NCBI RefSeq assembly: GCF_015644665.1
Contig: NZ_JADOBQ010000008.1
Span: forward strand, 1 to 64,000
Direction of reading: 5' to 3'
Length of the DNA stretch: 64,000 nucleotides
Origin: Roseobacter sp. MH60115
GTDB lineage: Bacteria > Pseudomonadota > Alphaproteobacteria > Rhodobacterales > Rhodobacteraceae
Within the stretch, counting starts at the first letter, position 1; each line of letters opens with the position of its first letter. A model generated the notes under the pieces. That model made no database searches and had not been told where the DNA came from. It saw only the letters and a program-made list of their open reading frames with translations. The position numbers and the translations under genes are program-made. This document shows, piece after piece, positions 18,103-26,557 of this stretch.

Positions 18103-18504
18103 ATGCTGAAGACGTTTTTGGTGACAGCCTGTTTGATGACATTGCCTGCGATGGCCTTCGCGGATGGGCATGTCACCGGCGATGCGGAAAAGGGTGAAAA
18201 GGTCTTCCGCAAGTGCAAGGCCTGTCATGCTGTCGGTGAAGGCGCCGAAAACAAGGTGGGCCCGGTGCTGAACGGGATCGTGGATCGTGCATTCGGCGCG
18301 GTGGACGGGTTTTCCTATTCCGACGCGCTGATGGAGGCGGCCGCCGAGGGCAAGGCCTGGACGCCGGAAGAGCTGGACGCCTTTCTGCAAAAACCCCGCA
18401 GCTATCTCAAGGGCACCAAGATGTCCTTTGCCGGTCTGCGCAAGGACGACGACCGGGCAAACGTGATTGCATATCTTGCGAGTTTCCCAGGCGAGGGCTC
18501 GTAA
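18103..18504 (+). CDS. Class I cytochrome c (c2/c550-like), periplasmic
   Basis: A 133-residue exported protein with a signal peptide ending in MAFA, one haem motif CKACH near residue 40 and an axial methionine in GTKMSFAG near the C-terminus, as in soluble class I cytochromes c2. The ribosome site is GAAAGGTAAAAG. It lies between the formaldehyde enzymes and xoxF, so it may serve as electron carrier between the XoxF/XoxG pair and the terminal oxidase; the role is inferred from position. It is a different protein from the c-553i homologue located after xoxF. Confidence 0.93.
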   Translation: MLKTFLVTACLMTLPAMAFADGHVTGDAEKGEKVFRKCKACHAVGEGAENKVGPVLNGIVDRAFGAVDGFSYSDALMEAAAEGKAWTPEELDAFLQKPRSYLKGTKMSFAGLRKDDDRANVIAYLASFPGEGS

Positions 18505-18513
18505 GACCAAGAA

Positions 18514-18553
18514 TTTCCTGTGCGGCGGGAGGAGAGACCAGCCGCGCAGGAAA
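18514..18553 (+). promoter_or_regulatory. 13-bp stem-loop upstream of xoxF with an SD-like loop
   Basis: TTTCCTGTGCGGC (18514-18526) pairs over 13 positions with GCCGCGCAGGAAA (18541-18553), one of them G-U. The 14-base loop reads GGGAGGAGAGACCA. There is no T-run after it on the plus strand. It lies 76 bases before the xoxF start, between the cytochrome c gene and xoxF; it could be an attenuator or a processing/stabilising element that sets xoxF mRNA levels. Confidence 0.6.
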
Positions 18554-18628
18554 AACCTGATGCCAAGCCCGCATCCCGGGCCTGCGTGTCATTCTCGCGG
18601 CAATCCCGCCGCACCACAGGGAGGTACT

Positions 18629-20434
18629 ATGATGAAAAAGCTCAAGCTTTTCACCTCTGGGATCGCTCTTTGCGCCGCCAGTATGGCCTTTGCAAACGAC
18701 GATCTCATAGCCCAGATGGACGACCCCGGCCAATGGGCGATCCAGACGGGTGACTACAAGAACCAGCGTTTTTCGCAGCTGGATCAGATCAACGCGGAGA
18801 ATGTGGGCGACCTGCAGGTGGCCTGGACGTTCTCGACCGGTGTTCTGCGCGGCCATGAAGGCTCGCCACTGGTGATCGGCGACGTGATGTATGTGCACAC
18901 GCCGTTCCCGAACATCGTCTACGCGCTTGACCTCAAGAACGAAGGCAAGATCATCTGGAAGTATGAGCCCAAGCAGGACCCGGATGTCATTCCGGTGATG
19001 TGCTGTGACACGGTGAACCGTGGCGTGGCCTATGCCGATGGCAAGATCTTCCTGCATCAGGCCGACACCAAGGTCGTCGCGCTGAATGCGGAAACCGGTG
19101 CCGTTGAATGGGAAGCCCAGAACGGTGACCCGGCGATTGGCGAGACCAACACGGCCACCGTGTTGCCGATCAAGGACAAGGTCATCGTCGGTATCTCGGG
19201 TGGTGAGTTTGGTGTCCGCGGTCATACGACCGCCTATGACATGGCCACGGGCGAGCAGGTCTGGCGTGCCTATTCCATGGGTCCGGACAGCGATATCCTG
19301 GCCGATCCCGAAAAGACCACACATCTGGGTCAACCGGTGGGCGCGGACTCAGGCACCAACACCTGGGAAGGGGATCAGTGGATGATCGGGGGCGGCACCA
19401 CCTGGGGCTGGTACTCCGCGGATCTGGACGAGAACCTGTTCTACTACGGCACAGGCAACCCCTCGACCTGGAACCCCGCACAGCGTCCCGGGGACAACCG
19501 TTGGTCCATGACGGTCATGGCGCGTGACATCGACACGGGCATGGCCAAGTGGTTCTACCAGATGACCCCGCATGACGAGTGGGACTATGACGGTGTGAAC
19601 GAGATGATCCTGTCCGAACAGGAGATCGACGGGACCGAGCGCAAGCTGCTCACCCACTTTGACCGCAACGGTCTGGCCTATACGATGGACCGTGTGTCAG
19701 GTGAGCTGCTGGTGGCGGAGAAATTCGACCCGGTTGTGAACTGGACAACGGGTGTCGATATGGATCCGGCATCCGACACCTACGGGCGTCCGGCTGTGGT
19801 GGCGCAGTATTCGACCGCGCAAAACGGCGAAGACGTGAACACCACCGGCGTGTGCCCGGCGGCTCTGGGCACGAAAGACCAGCAGCCAGCGGCCTATTCG
19901 CCCGAGACGCAGATGTTCTACGTCCCGACGAACCACGTCTGCATGGACTATGAGCCGTTCCGGGTGAGCTACACCGCCGGTCAGCCCTATGTGGGCGCGA
20001 CCCTGTCGATGTATCCGGCACCTGACAGCCATGGTGGCATGGGCAACTTCATCGCCTGGGACAACATCAACGGCGAGATCAAGTGGTCCATCCCCGAGAA
20101 GTTCTCGGTCTGGTCCGGCGCGCTGGCCACGGCGGGTGACATCGTCTTCTACGGCACGCTCGAAGGGCATCTGAAGGCGGTGCATGCCGAAACGGGCGAG
20201 GAGCTTTACCGCTTCAAAACCCCGTCGGGCATCATCGGCAACGTGATGACCTACACGTCCGATGGGCGCCAGTATGTGGGCATCCTGTCGGGTGTCGGCG
20301 GCTGGGCCGGGATCGGTCTGGCGGCTGGTCTGACCAATCCGAATGACGGTTTGGGCGCGGTCGGCGGCTATGCGGCGCTGAGCGACTACACCGCTCTGGG
20401 TGGTCAGTTAACTGTCTTCGCCCTGCCGAACTGA
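18629..20434 (+). CDS. xoxF: Lanthanide-type PQQ methanol dehydrogenase XoxF
   Basis: A 601-residue exported quinoprotein (signal peptide ending AASMAFA) started at ATG 18629 behind GGGAGGTACT. It folds as an eight-bladed propeller with tryptophan-docking repeats. Diagnostic features are the adjacent cysteines Cys125-Cys126 (PVMCCDTV) that form the ring next to PQQ, and the motif DYD at residues 319-321 in [12 protein letters not shown]. The second aspartate of that motif is the extra lanthanide ligand that separates XoxF from calcium-dependent MxaF, which has Ala there. It oxidises methanol and related alcohols in the periplasm. Downstream xoxG and xoxJ are in the same direction. Stem-loops lie on both sides of the gene. 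Confidence 0.97.
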   Translation: MMKKLKLFTSGIALCAASMAFANDDLIAQMDDPGQWAIQTGDYKNQRFSQLDQINAENVGDLQVAWTFSTGVLRGHEGSPLVIGDVMYVHTPFPNIVYALDLKNEGKIIWKYEPKQDPDVIPVMCCDTVNRGVAYADGKIFLHQADTKVVALNAETGAVEWEAQNGDPAIGETNTATVLPIKDKVIVGISGGEFGVRGHTTAYDMATGEQVWRAYSMGPDSDILADPEKTTHLGQPVGADSGTNTWEGDQWMIGGGTTWGWYSADLDENLFYYGTGNPSTWNPAQRPGDNRWSMTVMARDIDTGMAKWFYQMTPHDEWDYDGVNEMILSEQEIDGTERKLLTHFDRNGLAYTMDRVSGELLVAEKFDPVVNWTTGVDMDPASDTYGRPAVVAQYSTAQNGEDVNTTGVCPAALGTKDQQPAAYSPETQMFYVPTNHVCMDYEPFRVSYTAGQPYVGATLSMYPAPDSHGGMGNFIAWDNINGEIKWSIPEKFSVWSGALATAGDIVFYGTLEGHLKAVHAETGEELYRFKTPSGIIGNVMTYTSDGRQYVGILSGVGGWAGIGLAAGLTNPNDGLGAVGGYAALSDYTALGGQLTVFALPN

Positions 20435-20463
20435 GCACGGCGGATGCCTTAAGCAAACGATCG

Positions 20464-20486
20464 GCGCGGCCCCGTCTGGGTCGCGC
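20464..20486 (+). promoter_or_regulatory. 9-bp stem-loop between xoxF and xoxG
   Basis: GCGCGGCCC (20464-20472) pairs with GGGTCGCGC (20478-20486) with one G-U pair and a 5-base loop. No T-run follows. It sits 30 bases after the xoxF stop and 63 bases before xoxG, so it probably protects the xoxF transcript or partially reduces read-through into xoxG. Confidence 0.55.
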
Positions 20487-20548
20487 CCGTCCAACAAAGA
20501 ACCGGGCTGCAGAGAGATGCGGCCCCAGATAAACTGGGTGAGGATCAT

Positions 20549-21058
20549 ATGAACATCAAGCACTGTACAATTGCACTTGGCCTCGCGGTCGGCCTGCCGA
20601 TGACGGCTTTAGCAGAGTCGCAAGTGGATCCGGCGATCTATGAGGTCGCGGAGAGCGAGGATGGTCGCCATTACACCGAGGATGGCACACCGACGTTCAA
20701 CATTGCCGAGGACGGCACGGTCGACTGGCTGACCTTTTCCGGCTTTCGCCGCTATCACGCGGAATGCCATGTCTGTCACGGGCCCGATGGCGAAGGCTCG
20801 ACCTATGCGCCAGCGGTCAAGAATTCCGCCATCGATCTGGGGTACGACCAGTTTTTCGAAGTGGTTGTGAACGGCCGCGAGAACGGCAATTCGGTGATGC
20901 CGCACTTTGGCGATAACCGGAATGTCATGTGCTATCTGGACGACATCTATGTCTATCTGAAGGCCCGTGGCCTCGACGCGGTGCCGCGCGGGCGGCCTGC
21001 AAAGAAAGAAGCCAAATCCGATGTGATCCGCGAGGATGAAGATGCCTGCATGGGCTGA
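20549..21058 (+). CDS. xoxG: Cytochrome c-553i, XoxF electron acceptor
   Basis: A 169-residue exported c-type cytochrome (signal peptide ending MTALA), homologous by position and motif to cycB/c-553i of Paracoccus. The single haem motif is CHVCH (within YHAECHVCHGPDGEGS) and the likely axial methionine is in NSVMPHFGDN. It has a long acidic N-terminal extension (AESQVDPAIYEVAESEDGRHYTEDG) and a charged C-terminal tail. In the xox clusters this cytochrome takes electrons from XoxF. The start follows GGTGAGGATCAT. The C-terminal end overlaps xoxJ. Confidence 0.95.
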   Translation: MNIKHCTIALGLAVGLPMTALAESQVDPAIYEVAESEDGRHYTEDGTPTFNIAEDGTVDWLTFSGFRRYHAECHVCHGPDGEGSTYAPAVKNSAIDLGYDQFFEVVVNGRENGNSVMPHFGDNRNVMCYLDDIYVYLKARGLDAVPRGRPAKKEAKSDVIREDEDACMG

Positions 21059-21887
21059 GACAATTCGAAACCTTTGCGCGTCCCTCTTTCTGGGGGTCTC
21101 CCTTGCGGGGTCTGCAGGGGCACAGACGTCTGATCTCGTCTCCAACAATGCCTTGCGCGTCTGTGCGGATCCCGCGAATTATCCCATGTCGTCCAAGGAG
21201 GAGACCGGGTTCGAGAACAAGCTCGCCGAACTTGTGGCGGCCAAGCTTGATTTGCCGGTGCAATACACCTGGTACCCGATGGCGACGGGTTTCATCCGCA
21301 ACACGCTGAGGGCCAAGCAATGTGACGTGGTGATGGGCTATGCCCAGGGTCACGAGCTGGTGTTGAACACCAATCATTATTTCACCTCCGTCTACACGCT
21401 GATCGTCGCGCAGGAGGGTGATCTGGCGTCGGTGCAATCGCTGACCGACCCCGCGCTGAAGGGGCAGCGGATTGGAATTGTCGCGGGCACGCCCCCCGCC
21501 GCGCATCTGGCGCGCAATGGGCTGATCGGCAAGTCCAAGGCATACAACCTCGTGGTGGATCGTCGGCACGAGAGCCCTGCGAGTGATATGCTCGATGATC
21601 TGACAGCGGGCGTGATCGATGCCGCCGTGCTTTGGGGGCCATTGGGCGGTCCGCTGGTCAAGACGGATTACCCGGGTCTCAAGGTCATCCCGCTGATCAA
21701 GGAAGAGCTGCCGCCGCGGCTCTTCTACCGGATCACCATGGGCGTGCGGCAGGGCGAGAAGGTCTGGCAGCGCCAGCTGAATTCGCTGATCCGCCGCAAT
21801 CAGGATGAGATCAACGCGCTGCTGGTGGAGGCGGGCGTGCCGCTTGTCACGGACCTTGGCACCGAGGTGATGGAGATTTCGAATTGA
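21036..21887 (+). CDS. xoxJ: XoxJ, periplasmic binding-protein-like partner of XoxF
   Basis: A 283-residue exported protein of the solute-binding-protein family 3/MoxJ type, starting 23 bases inside the end of xoxG. A signal peptide (LCASLFLGVSLAGSAGAQ) is followed by NALRVCADPANYPMSSKEETGFENKLAEL, the usual opening of the fold, and by DLASVQSLTDPALKGQRIGIVAGTPPAAHL. XoxJ proteins are thought to help assemble or activate XoxF rather than import a substrate. The order xoxF-xoxG-xoxJ matches that of Paracoccus and Methylobacterium. Overlap implies translational coupling. Confidence 0.94.
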   Translation: MKMPAWAETIRNLCASLFLGVSLAGSAGAQTSDLVSNNALRVCADPANYPMSSKEETGFENKLAELVAAKLDLPVQYTWYPMATGFIRNTLRAKQCDVVMGYAQGHELVLNTNHYFTSVYTLIVAQEGDLASVQSLTDPALKGQRIGIVAGTPPAAHLARNGLIGKSKAYNLVVDRRHESPASDMLDDLTAGVIDAAVLWGPLGGPLVKTDYPGLKVIPLIKEELPPRLFYRITMGVRQGEKVWQRQLNSLIRRNQDEINALLVEAGVPLVTDLGTEVMEISN

Positions 21888-22438
21888 TCCGCGCCGTGCT
21901 GGCGGCGGCGTGCTTGGCGCTGCCGCACACAAGCACGGCCCAGACAGTGCCCGAACCCTCTGACTACAGAATGGATCACTACCGCGCCCCGGTGCCCGCC
22001 ACGCTGGAGGGTGCGACGGTCGTTGGCCCGGAAGAGGCGCACGTACTTTGGAAAACGGGCGAAGCTGCGTTTATCGACGTGCTGCCGCAACCCCCGAAAC
22101 CCGCCAATCTGCCCAAAGGCACCATTTGGCGTGACAAGCCGCGCCATTCGATCCCCGGTGCGATCTGGCTGCCGAATGTGGGGTATGGCGCGATTGCAGA
22201 TGTCACGGCCGACTACTTCCGCGCGGGTCTTGAAAAGGTCACGCGCGGGGACCTTGCGCATCCGGTTGTCATCTTCTGTCTGGAAGACTGCTGGATGAGC
22301 TGGAACGCCGCGAAACGCGCGCTGGAATGGGGCTACACCTCGGTTTACTGGTTTCCCGAGGGCACCGATGGCTGGCAGCTCTGGGACTACCCGCTTGAAA
22401 AGGTGGACCCGGAAGACGGCCAGCCGCAGACCAACTGA
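21884..22438 (+). CDS. PQQ-dependent catabolism-associated CXXCW-motif rhodanese-like protein
   Basis: A 184-residue exported protein overlapping xoxJ with TTGA; the TTG start 21884 is supported by GGAG eight bases upstream. The signal peptide ends HTSTAQ. The rhodanese-like body contains AAFIDVLPQPPKPANLPKG and SIPGAIWLPNVGYG, then the family signature CLEDCWMSWNAAKRALEWGY near residue 130. Rhodanese folds move sulfane sulfur, which fits the SoxYZ-like carriers encoded on each side. The exact function is unknown. It is the last plus-strand gene of the xox operon; the convergent carrier gene ends eight bases after it. Confidence 0.9.
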   Translation: MIRAVLAAACLALPHTSTAQTVPEPSDYRMDHYRAPVPATLEGATVVGPEEAHVLWKTGEAAFIDVLPQPPKPANLPKGTIWRDKPRHSIPGAIWLPNVGYGAIADVTADYFRAGLEKVTRGDLAHPVVIFCLEDCWMSWNAAKRALEWGYTSVYWFPEGTDGWQLWDYPLEKVDPEDGQPQTN

Positions 22439-22445
22439 GAGACGG

Positions 22446-23258
22446 TCAGAACCCGGCCAGATCCTTATGCACGTGGCTGACGGACCCATCGGTATCGATC
22501 ATCGTCACATCAACGGATTGCGTGCTGCGCGGCACGGCAAGGCCCAGACGCGGGTTCTCCGACAGCGAGATCGAGCCGGTGAGATCGACAAACCCTGCGC
22601 CGTCGAGGTCAATCTCGACCGTTTCCACATAGCGCATCGGGATGAAGAGCAGCGAAATCTGGTCCATCTGCATGCCCGAATGCGAGGGGTGCGAAATATC
22701 CACATCCATGCGGCTGAGGCGGGAGGCAAGGCTGGTCAGCTTGCCGCTGTCCACACCCGGCACGGTCCCGACAACGTCGATGTTCATCTGCCCAAGCGTG
22801 GCCAGCGCAATCTCCGGATCGGTCCCCGGAGGCGCTGCGCAGGCACCTTGGCCAGAGGTTTTCACAAAGGTTTCGGAGACAAACAGCCGCCCATCGGAGG
22901 TTTCAGCAATCACATGCATCGGCGTCGGGCCGTTCACCCGCATGGTGATGTCGAAATAGAACCCCGGTTGCGGGGTGTCGAGGTCAAAGACCGCCGAGAC
23001 CGGCATCGGGTTTTCATCCAGCACCACGGTGACCTTGGCGATCTGCGCACCCGGCGGCGCGGCAATCTGCGCGGCCAGATCGGTGCGGGCGTCGTCATAG
23101 GTGCGGTAGGGCGCGTCAATGGCGATGATCCCGTCACCGCTCAGCATCACCCGCTCGCCGTAAAGCTGTTCCTTGACGGATGCCCAGGCCTCGTTGCTCG
23201 CAAGCGCGGGCAGGGCGGTCCAGCAGAGCAGCGCGGCTGCCAGTGTCAGATGTTTCAT
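22446..23258 (-). CDS. Quinoprotein-associated SoxYZ-like carrier, copy 2
   Basis: Started at ATG 23258 behind GGAGGAGGCAC it is 270 residues, exactly the length of the copy at 13337-14149. A signal peptide ending LPALA is followed by the SoxY-like half with VVLDENPMPVSAVFDLD, the swinging-arm Cys140 in TSGQGACAAPPG, and the SoxZ-like half with DISHPSHSGMQMDQISLLFIPMRYVETVEIDLDG. Aligning by eye, both copies share the DENPxPVxAVF, HPxxSGxQxDQIxxLFIPxxxxxxxE and SISENPxxxxxx blocks. The overlap at 23255-23258 with the beta-propeller gene shows they are one operon. It probably carries a sulfur intermediate on the cysteine. Confidence 0.88.
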   Translation of the reverse strand: MKHLTLAAALLCWTALPALASNEAWASVKEQLYGERVMLSGDGIIAIDAPYRTYDDARTDLAAQIAAPPGAQIAKVTVVLDENPMPVSAVFDLDTPQPGFYFDITMRVNGPTPMHVIAETSDGRLFVSETFVKTSGQGACAAPPGTDPEIALATLGQMNIDVVGTVPGVDSGKLTSLASRLSRMDVDISHPSHSGMQMDQISLLFIPMRYVETVEIDLDGAGFVDLTGSISLSENPRLGLAVPRSTQSVDVTMIDTDGSVSHVHKDLAGF

Positions 23259-24199
23259 TGTGCCTCCTCCAGCAGAAACGTGCCAAAGGCGCGGGGGCCA
23301 TCGCACGTGTCGATTTCTTGTATCACAGAAAGGGTTTCCGCGTCGAAAATAGTGACGGTGTTGTCGAACCAGTTGGCCACAACGATGCGCGTGCCGTCGG
23401 CGGTGGTGTCGACGCCTTCGGGGTATTCGCCGGTATCGAGCTTGGCCAGCGGCGTGAGCGTGGCCAGGTCGATGACGCTGAGGCTGTCTTCATACTGGTT
23501 GGTTACAAAGGCGCGGCCTTTGGCAAAAGCCACCCCATAGGGGCGGTCGCCGACCGGCACCGTGGCTGTGACCTCGCCATTGGCGACGTCGATCACCGTC
23601 ACATCGTTGCTGCCCACATTGCCGACGAAGAGCCGCCCGTCTGGGGCAAACCGCAGGCCAAACGGGCGCTTGCCGACGTCGAGGCGCGTGCGCAAAACCA
23701 GCGTGTCCGCATCAAAGATCGAGACCTGATCCGCGTCGCGATCCGCTGAGGCCAGATGACGGCCGTCCGCCGACAGCGTAAGCCCGGCAGGGGCCGCGCC
23801 GACGGCAAGCTCTTTCGTGACCTTCAAGGAGATGTCATCCAGAACCCAGATGCGTGCGCTGTACCAGTCGGAGACAAAGAGACGTCCGCGCATCGCATCA
23901 TGGGCAATGCCGATGGGCCCGCCGTCAAGGGTCGCTGTCACTAGCGCCTCGCCGGTCAGCGGGTCATGTCTGCGCACCGTCTTGCTGTCCGCCGCGACGG
24001 TGAACACCGCCTCCGGCGACAGGGCAACCCCGGCGGGTTTGCCCGGCACGGCCCAGCGGGCGATCTCCTTGCCAGCCGCGATGTCCAGCACGCTCAGGGC
24101 ATCGCCTGTCTGGCAGGTGACAAACGCCAGATCGCGCGCGGAGCACAGCGTGCCCACGACAACCAGCGCCGCGGCGAGGTCAAGAGCCCGGCGCACCAA
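23255..24199 (-). CDS. Periplasmic YVTN-type beta-propeller, C1/PQQ cluster
   Basis: A 314-residue exported protein of seven-bladed YVTN repeats, for example FVTCQTGDALSVLDIAAG, FVSDWYSARIWVLDDIS, FVGNVGSNDVTVIDVANG and VANWFDNTVTIFDAETL. The 3' end overlaps the SoxYZ-like carrier gene by four bases and the 5' end overlaps the SRPBCC gene by 20 bases. Such beta-propeller proteins occur regularly in PQQ-dependent catabolism clusters, where they may bind a quinoprotein or cofactor. A related but distinct propeller is encoded at 26558-27529. The long 5' overlap leaves a downstream start possible, but no better ribosome site is seen. Confidence 0.85.
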   Translation of the reverse strand: MVRRALDLAAALVVVGTLCSARDLAFVTCQTGDALSVLDIAAGKEIARWAVPGKPAGVALSPEAVFTVAADSKTVRRHDPLTGEALVTATLDGGPIGIAHDAMRGRLFVSDWYSARIWVLDDISLKVTKELAVGAAPAGLTLSADGRHLASADRDADQVSIFDADTLVLRTRLDVGKRPFGLRFAPDGRLFVGNVGSNDVTVIDVANGEVTATVPVGDRPYGVAFAKGRAFVTNQYEDSLSVIDLATLTPLAKLDTGEYPEGVDTTADGTRIVVANWFDNTVTIFDAETLSVIQEIDTCDGPRAFGTFLLEEAQ

Positions 24200-24728
24200 A
24201 ACGCTCGGTCAGGGCATCCAGCCCGGCCTGATAAACGCCTGAAACGGCGGCAATCGCGGCGGCATCGTTCAGCTCTTCCGGCGGGTCGTTGTTCGGGTAG
24301 CCGCGATAGAAGGCCCCGCGCCATTCGACAATCGACCCGCCGCCGTCGCGCGGCATCACGGTGAGATGCGATGAGTAATTGGTGACCGGTAACACCTCCA
24401 CCTTCACATCGGTGATGCGGTAGGAATAGCTCATCTTCTCATCGCTGAATTTGTAGAGGATTTCCGAAATGGTTGGCCCATCTGCGGCACCCAGGGTCAA
24501 CACCCGCGTGGCGTCGATCTCATTGCCGTTCTCGCCCGCCGTCCCACGCACGGCAGGGTGCCAGGACATGTCCTGAAAATTGCCGATGGTGGCCCAGACT
24601 TCTGCCGGATCGGCGGCCATCTCGGTGGTCAACGTCACCTTTTGCCGGGTCGGCCCATGCGCCAGGGCCAGCCCCGGCGTGACCACCGCCGCCACGCAAG
24701 CCGCCAGGAATACGCGTTTCTTCATCAT
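24180..24728 (-). CDS. Exported SRPBCC-domain protein
   Basis: A 182-residue protein with a signal peptide (FLAACVAAVVTPGLALA) and an SRPBCC/START-like domain: VTLTTEMAADPAEVWATIGNFQDMSWHPAVRG, then RVLTLGAADGPTISEILYKF and a final helix (AIAAVSGVYQAGLDALTERFG). This fold binds hydrophobic ligands. Two adjacent ATG codons (24728 and 24725) follow GGAGGAGAG; the second has better spacing and would overlap the DUF3280 gene by ATGA. It is part of the minus-strand operon 25207-22446 and probably binds a small molecule related to PQQ or alcohol oxidation, which is only inference. Confidence 0.83.
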   Translation of the reverse strand: MMKKRVFLAACVAAVVTPGLALAHGPTRQKVTLTTEMAADPAEVWATIGNFQDMSWHPAVRGTAGENGNEIDATRVLTLGAADGPTISEILYKFSDEKMSYSYRITDVKVEVLPVTNYSSHLTVMPRDGGGSIVEWRGAFYRGYPNNDPPEELNDAAAIAAVSGVYQAGLDALTERFGAPGS

Positions 24729-25207
24729 CTCTCCTCCACGAAAAATCTGTTCTTCAGGATGTAACGCATGCCGCGCTGCCAGCTTTCATCGGTGTTGCCG
24801 CGAATATCGACGACCCCGCCCTTGACCATTTCGCCGGTCTCTGCCGCGCGCAGTTGCAGGTTGATCGCAAGGATCAGGTCCGAGACCTTCTGCACCTCGC
24901 CCACCAACGCATAATCCGCGCCCAGCTGCACCGCGATCCGGGTGTCGCAGCCATAGCATTTGGCCAGATTGACCACCCGGTCGATCTCCTTGCGGGCAGG
25001 CTCGATATCAACCAGCTCATAGCCTTCCTGCACAAACCGTGCGGCCACCATCTCTTCAAGCTGCGCAAGCCGCTCCTGCTCCGCTGTATTCTCTCCGGAC
25101 GCGCTGCTCTGCAGCGACGTGTCGAGCAGCGTGAGGCCAAAAAACGCCACGCGTTCCTGTGCGTGAACGCCAGTGGCGGCAAGCAGGGCAAGGGCAGTCA
25201 ATCGCAT
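24725..25207 (-). CDS. DUF3280 exported protein
   Basis: A 160-residue exported protein and first gene of the minus-strand PQQ-accessory operon. It starts at ATG 25207 with a short signal peptide (LTALALLAATGVHA). DUF3280-like features are VAFFGLTLLDTSLQ, YELVDIEPARKEIDRV, NLAKCYGCDTRIAVQLGADYALVGEVQKVSDLIL and the end WQRGMRYILKNRF. The cysteine pair CYGC may form a disulfide. The pattern recalls periplasmic proteins that bind GNA1162/TolB-like partners. It is divergent from the ABC-type binding protein at 25357. Confidence 0.83.
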   Translation of the reverse strand: MRLTALALLAATGVHAQERVAFFGLTLLDTSLQSSASGENTAEQERLAQLEEMVAARFVQEGYELVDIEPARKEIDRVVNLAKCYGCDTRIAVQLGADYALVGEVQKVSDLILAINLQLRAAETGEMVKGGVVDIRGNTDESWQRGMRYILKNRFFVEER

Positions 25208-25356
25208 GTGCCTGTTCTTAAAAAATAAGAATCGTCCTTTATCGTGCGGCTGTTAGGCTGATCCTCACAACCCGGCCAAAAGTATCGGTTCACGCGCATG
25301 GACCGGTCGGGGATAGATGGGAGGCCCGGCAGAATGTCCGGGCAGGGGAGGTTCAC
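25208..25356. promoter_or_regulatory. Divergent regulatory region of the two PQQ-accessory operons, with palindrome
   Basis: The 149-base gap between two divergent starts contains a perfect palindrome TTCTTA-N5-TAAGAA (25215-25231) close to the DUF3280 start, a likely operator, and a hairpin GCCCGG/CCGGGC (25324-25343, 8-base loop) just before the GGGGAGG ribosome site of the plus-strand gene. Exact promoters are not evident. Confidence 0.45.
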
Positions 25357-26544
25357 GTGCATTGCTTGCACAGGTCGCTGTTGGCGGCACTTACCGTCGT
25401 ATTTTCTGCCGGGACCGCTTGGGCGATTGACGTCAAGGCGGCGGTTTTGCGCGTCGACTACCCGACGCTGCTGCCGATCAGCCGGTATGATCTGCCCCCT
25501 GATGATCTGGGCTTTGCCGGAGCCGCGCTGGCGGATGAGGACAATGGCACGACCGGTGGTTTTCTGGGGCACACCTATGAGACCAAAACCGTCGCTGTCC
25601 CGCCGGAGGAGGCCGATGCGGCGATGGCCCAAATCCTCGCCGATGGGATCCGGCTGGTGGTTGTCCAATCCCGCCCAGAAGATCTGCTGCGCCTCACCGA
25701 TCAGGCAGCGGAGGCAGGGGCGCTGGTGTTCAATGCGCGCGCAGCGGACAATGACCTGCGCGACGGGTCCTGCCGGGGCAATCTGCTGCACACCGCCCTG
25801 TCGCACGGGATGAAAGCGGACGCCGTGGCGCAGTTCGCCGTTTGGAAGAAGTGGACGGAGTGGTTTCTGATTGCCGGGTCCAACCCTGAGGATGTGGCGC
25901 TGGCCGAGGCCTACCGCAAAGCCGCCCGCAAGTTCGGCGCCGAGATTGTCGAAGATCGGAGCTTTGAGGATACCGGCGGCTCGCGACGCACGGATTCCGG
26001 CCATGTGCTGGTGCAACGGCAACTGCCTGCTTTCACGCAGGATGCAGACGACCATGATGTGGTGATTGCGGCAGACGCGACCGACTATTTCGCGCGCTAC
26101 CTGAGCTATCACCTCTGGACGCCGCGGCCCGTGATGGGGTCGGGCGGGCTGGTGCCGACCAGTTTTCACGGTGCCCATGAAGCCTATGGGGCGACACAGT
26201 ACCAGACCCGTTTCGAGGCGCTGACCGGGCGTTATGCCAAGCCCGAAGACTACAATGTCTGGCTCGCCCTGCGTGTGGTCGGCGAGGCCGTGACGCGGGC
26301 CAATACCGCCGACCCGGACGGGGTGCGCGACTATGCCATTTCGGACGCCTTCGAGCTGGCCGCCTTCAAGGGTCAGAAAGTCACTTTCCGCAACTGGAAC
26401 GGTCAGCTGCGCCAGCCGGTCCTGCTCTATGACGGTGTGATCACCGTGAGCGTCAGCCCGCAGGAGGGGTTCCTGCATCAAAGCTCCCCGCTCGACACGA
26501 TGGGTCTCGACCGGCCCGAATCCAGCTGCACTGCCTTTGACTAA
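25357..26544 (+). CDS. PQQ-dependent catabolism-associated ABC-type substrate-binding protein
   Basis: A 395-residue exported protein beginning at GTG 25357 behind GGGGAGG. It has a signal peptide (LLAALTVVFSAGTAWA) and the leucine-binding-protein-like type I periplasmic fold: DLGFAGAALADEDNGTTGGFLGHTYETKTV, then AQILADGIRLVVVQSRPEDLL and NMLLHTALSHGMKADAVAQF-like segment NLLHTALSHG. The GGFLGHTY segment is characteristic of the PQQ-associated subfamily. It is the first gene of the plus-strand operon to 30608. Because no leucine-type permease is nearby, its partner may be elsewhere or it may be a receptor rather than part of an importer. Confidence 0.87.
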   Translation: MHCLHRSLLAALTVVFSAGTAWAIDVKAAVLRVDYPTLLPISRYDLPPDDLGFAGAALADEDNGTTGGFLGHTYETKTVAVPPEEADAAMAQILADGIRLVVVQSRPEDLLRLTDQAAEAGALVFNARAADNDLRDGSCRGNLLHTALSHGMKADAVAQFAVWKKWTEWFLIAGSNPEDVALAEAYRKAARKFGAEIVEDRSFEDTGGSRRTDSGHVLVQRQLPAFTQDADDHDVVIAADATDYFARYLSYHLWTPRPVMGSGGLVPTSFHGAHEAYGATQYQTRFEALTGRYAKPEDYNVWLALRVVGEAVTRANTADPDGVRDYAISDAFELAAFKGQKVTFRNWNGQLRQPVLLYDGVITVSVSPQEGFLHQSSPLDTMGLDRPESSCTAFD

Positions 26545-26557
26545 TTGGAGATACGAA

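Noticed and set aside
18467-18628. In-frame 5' extension of xoxF
   Set aside because: It would overlap the cytochrome c gene and remove the signal peptide from the N-terminus; ATG 18629 has GGGAGG and a normal signal sequence.
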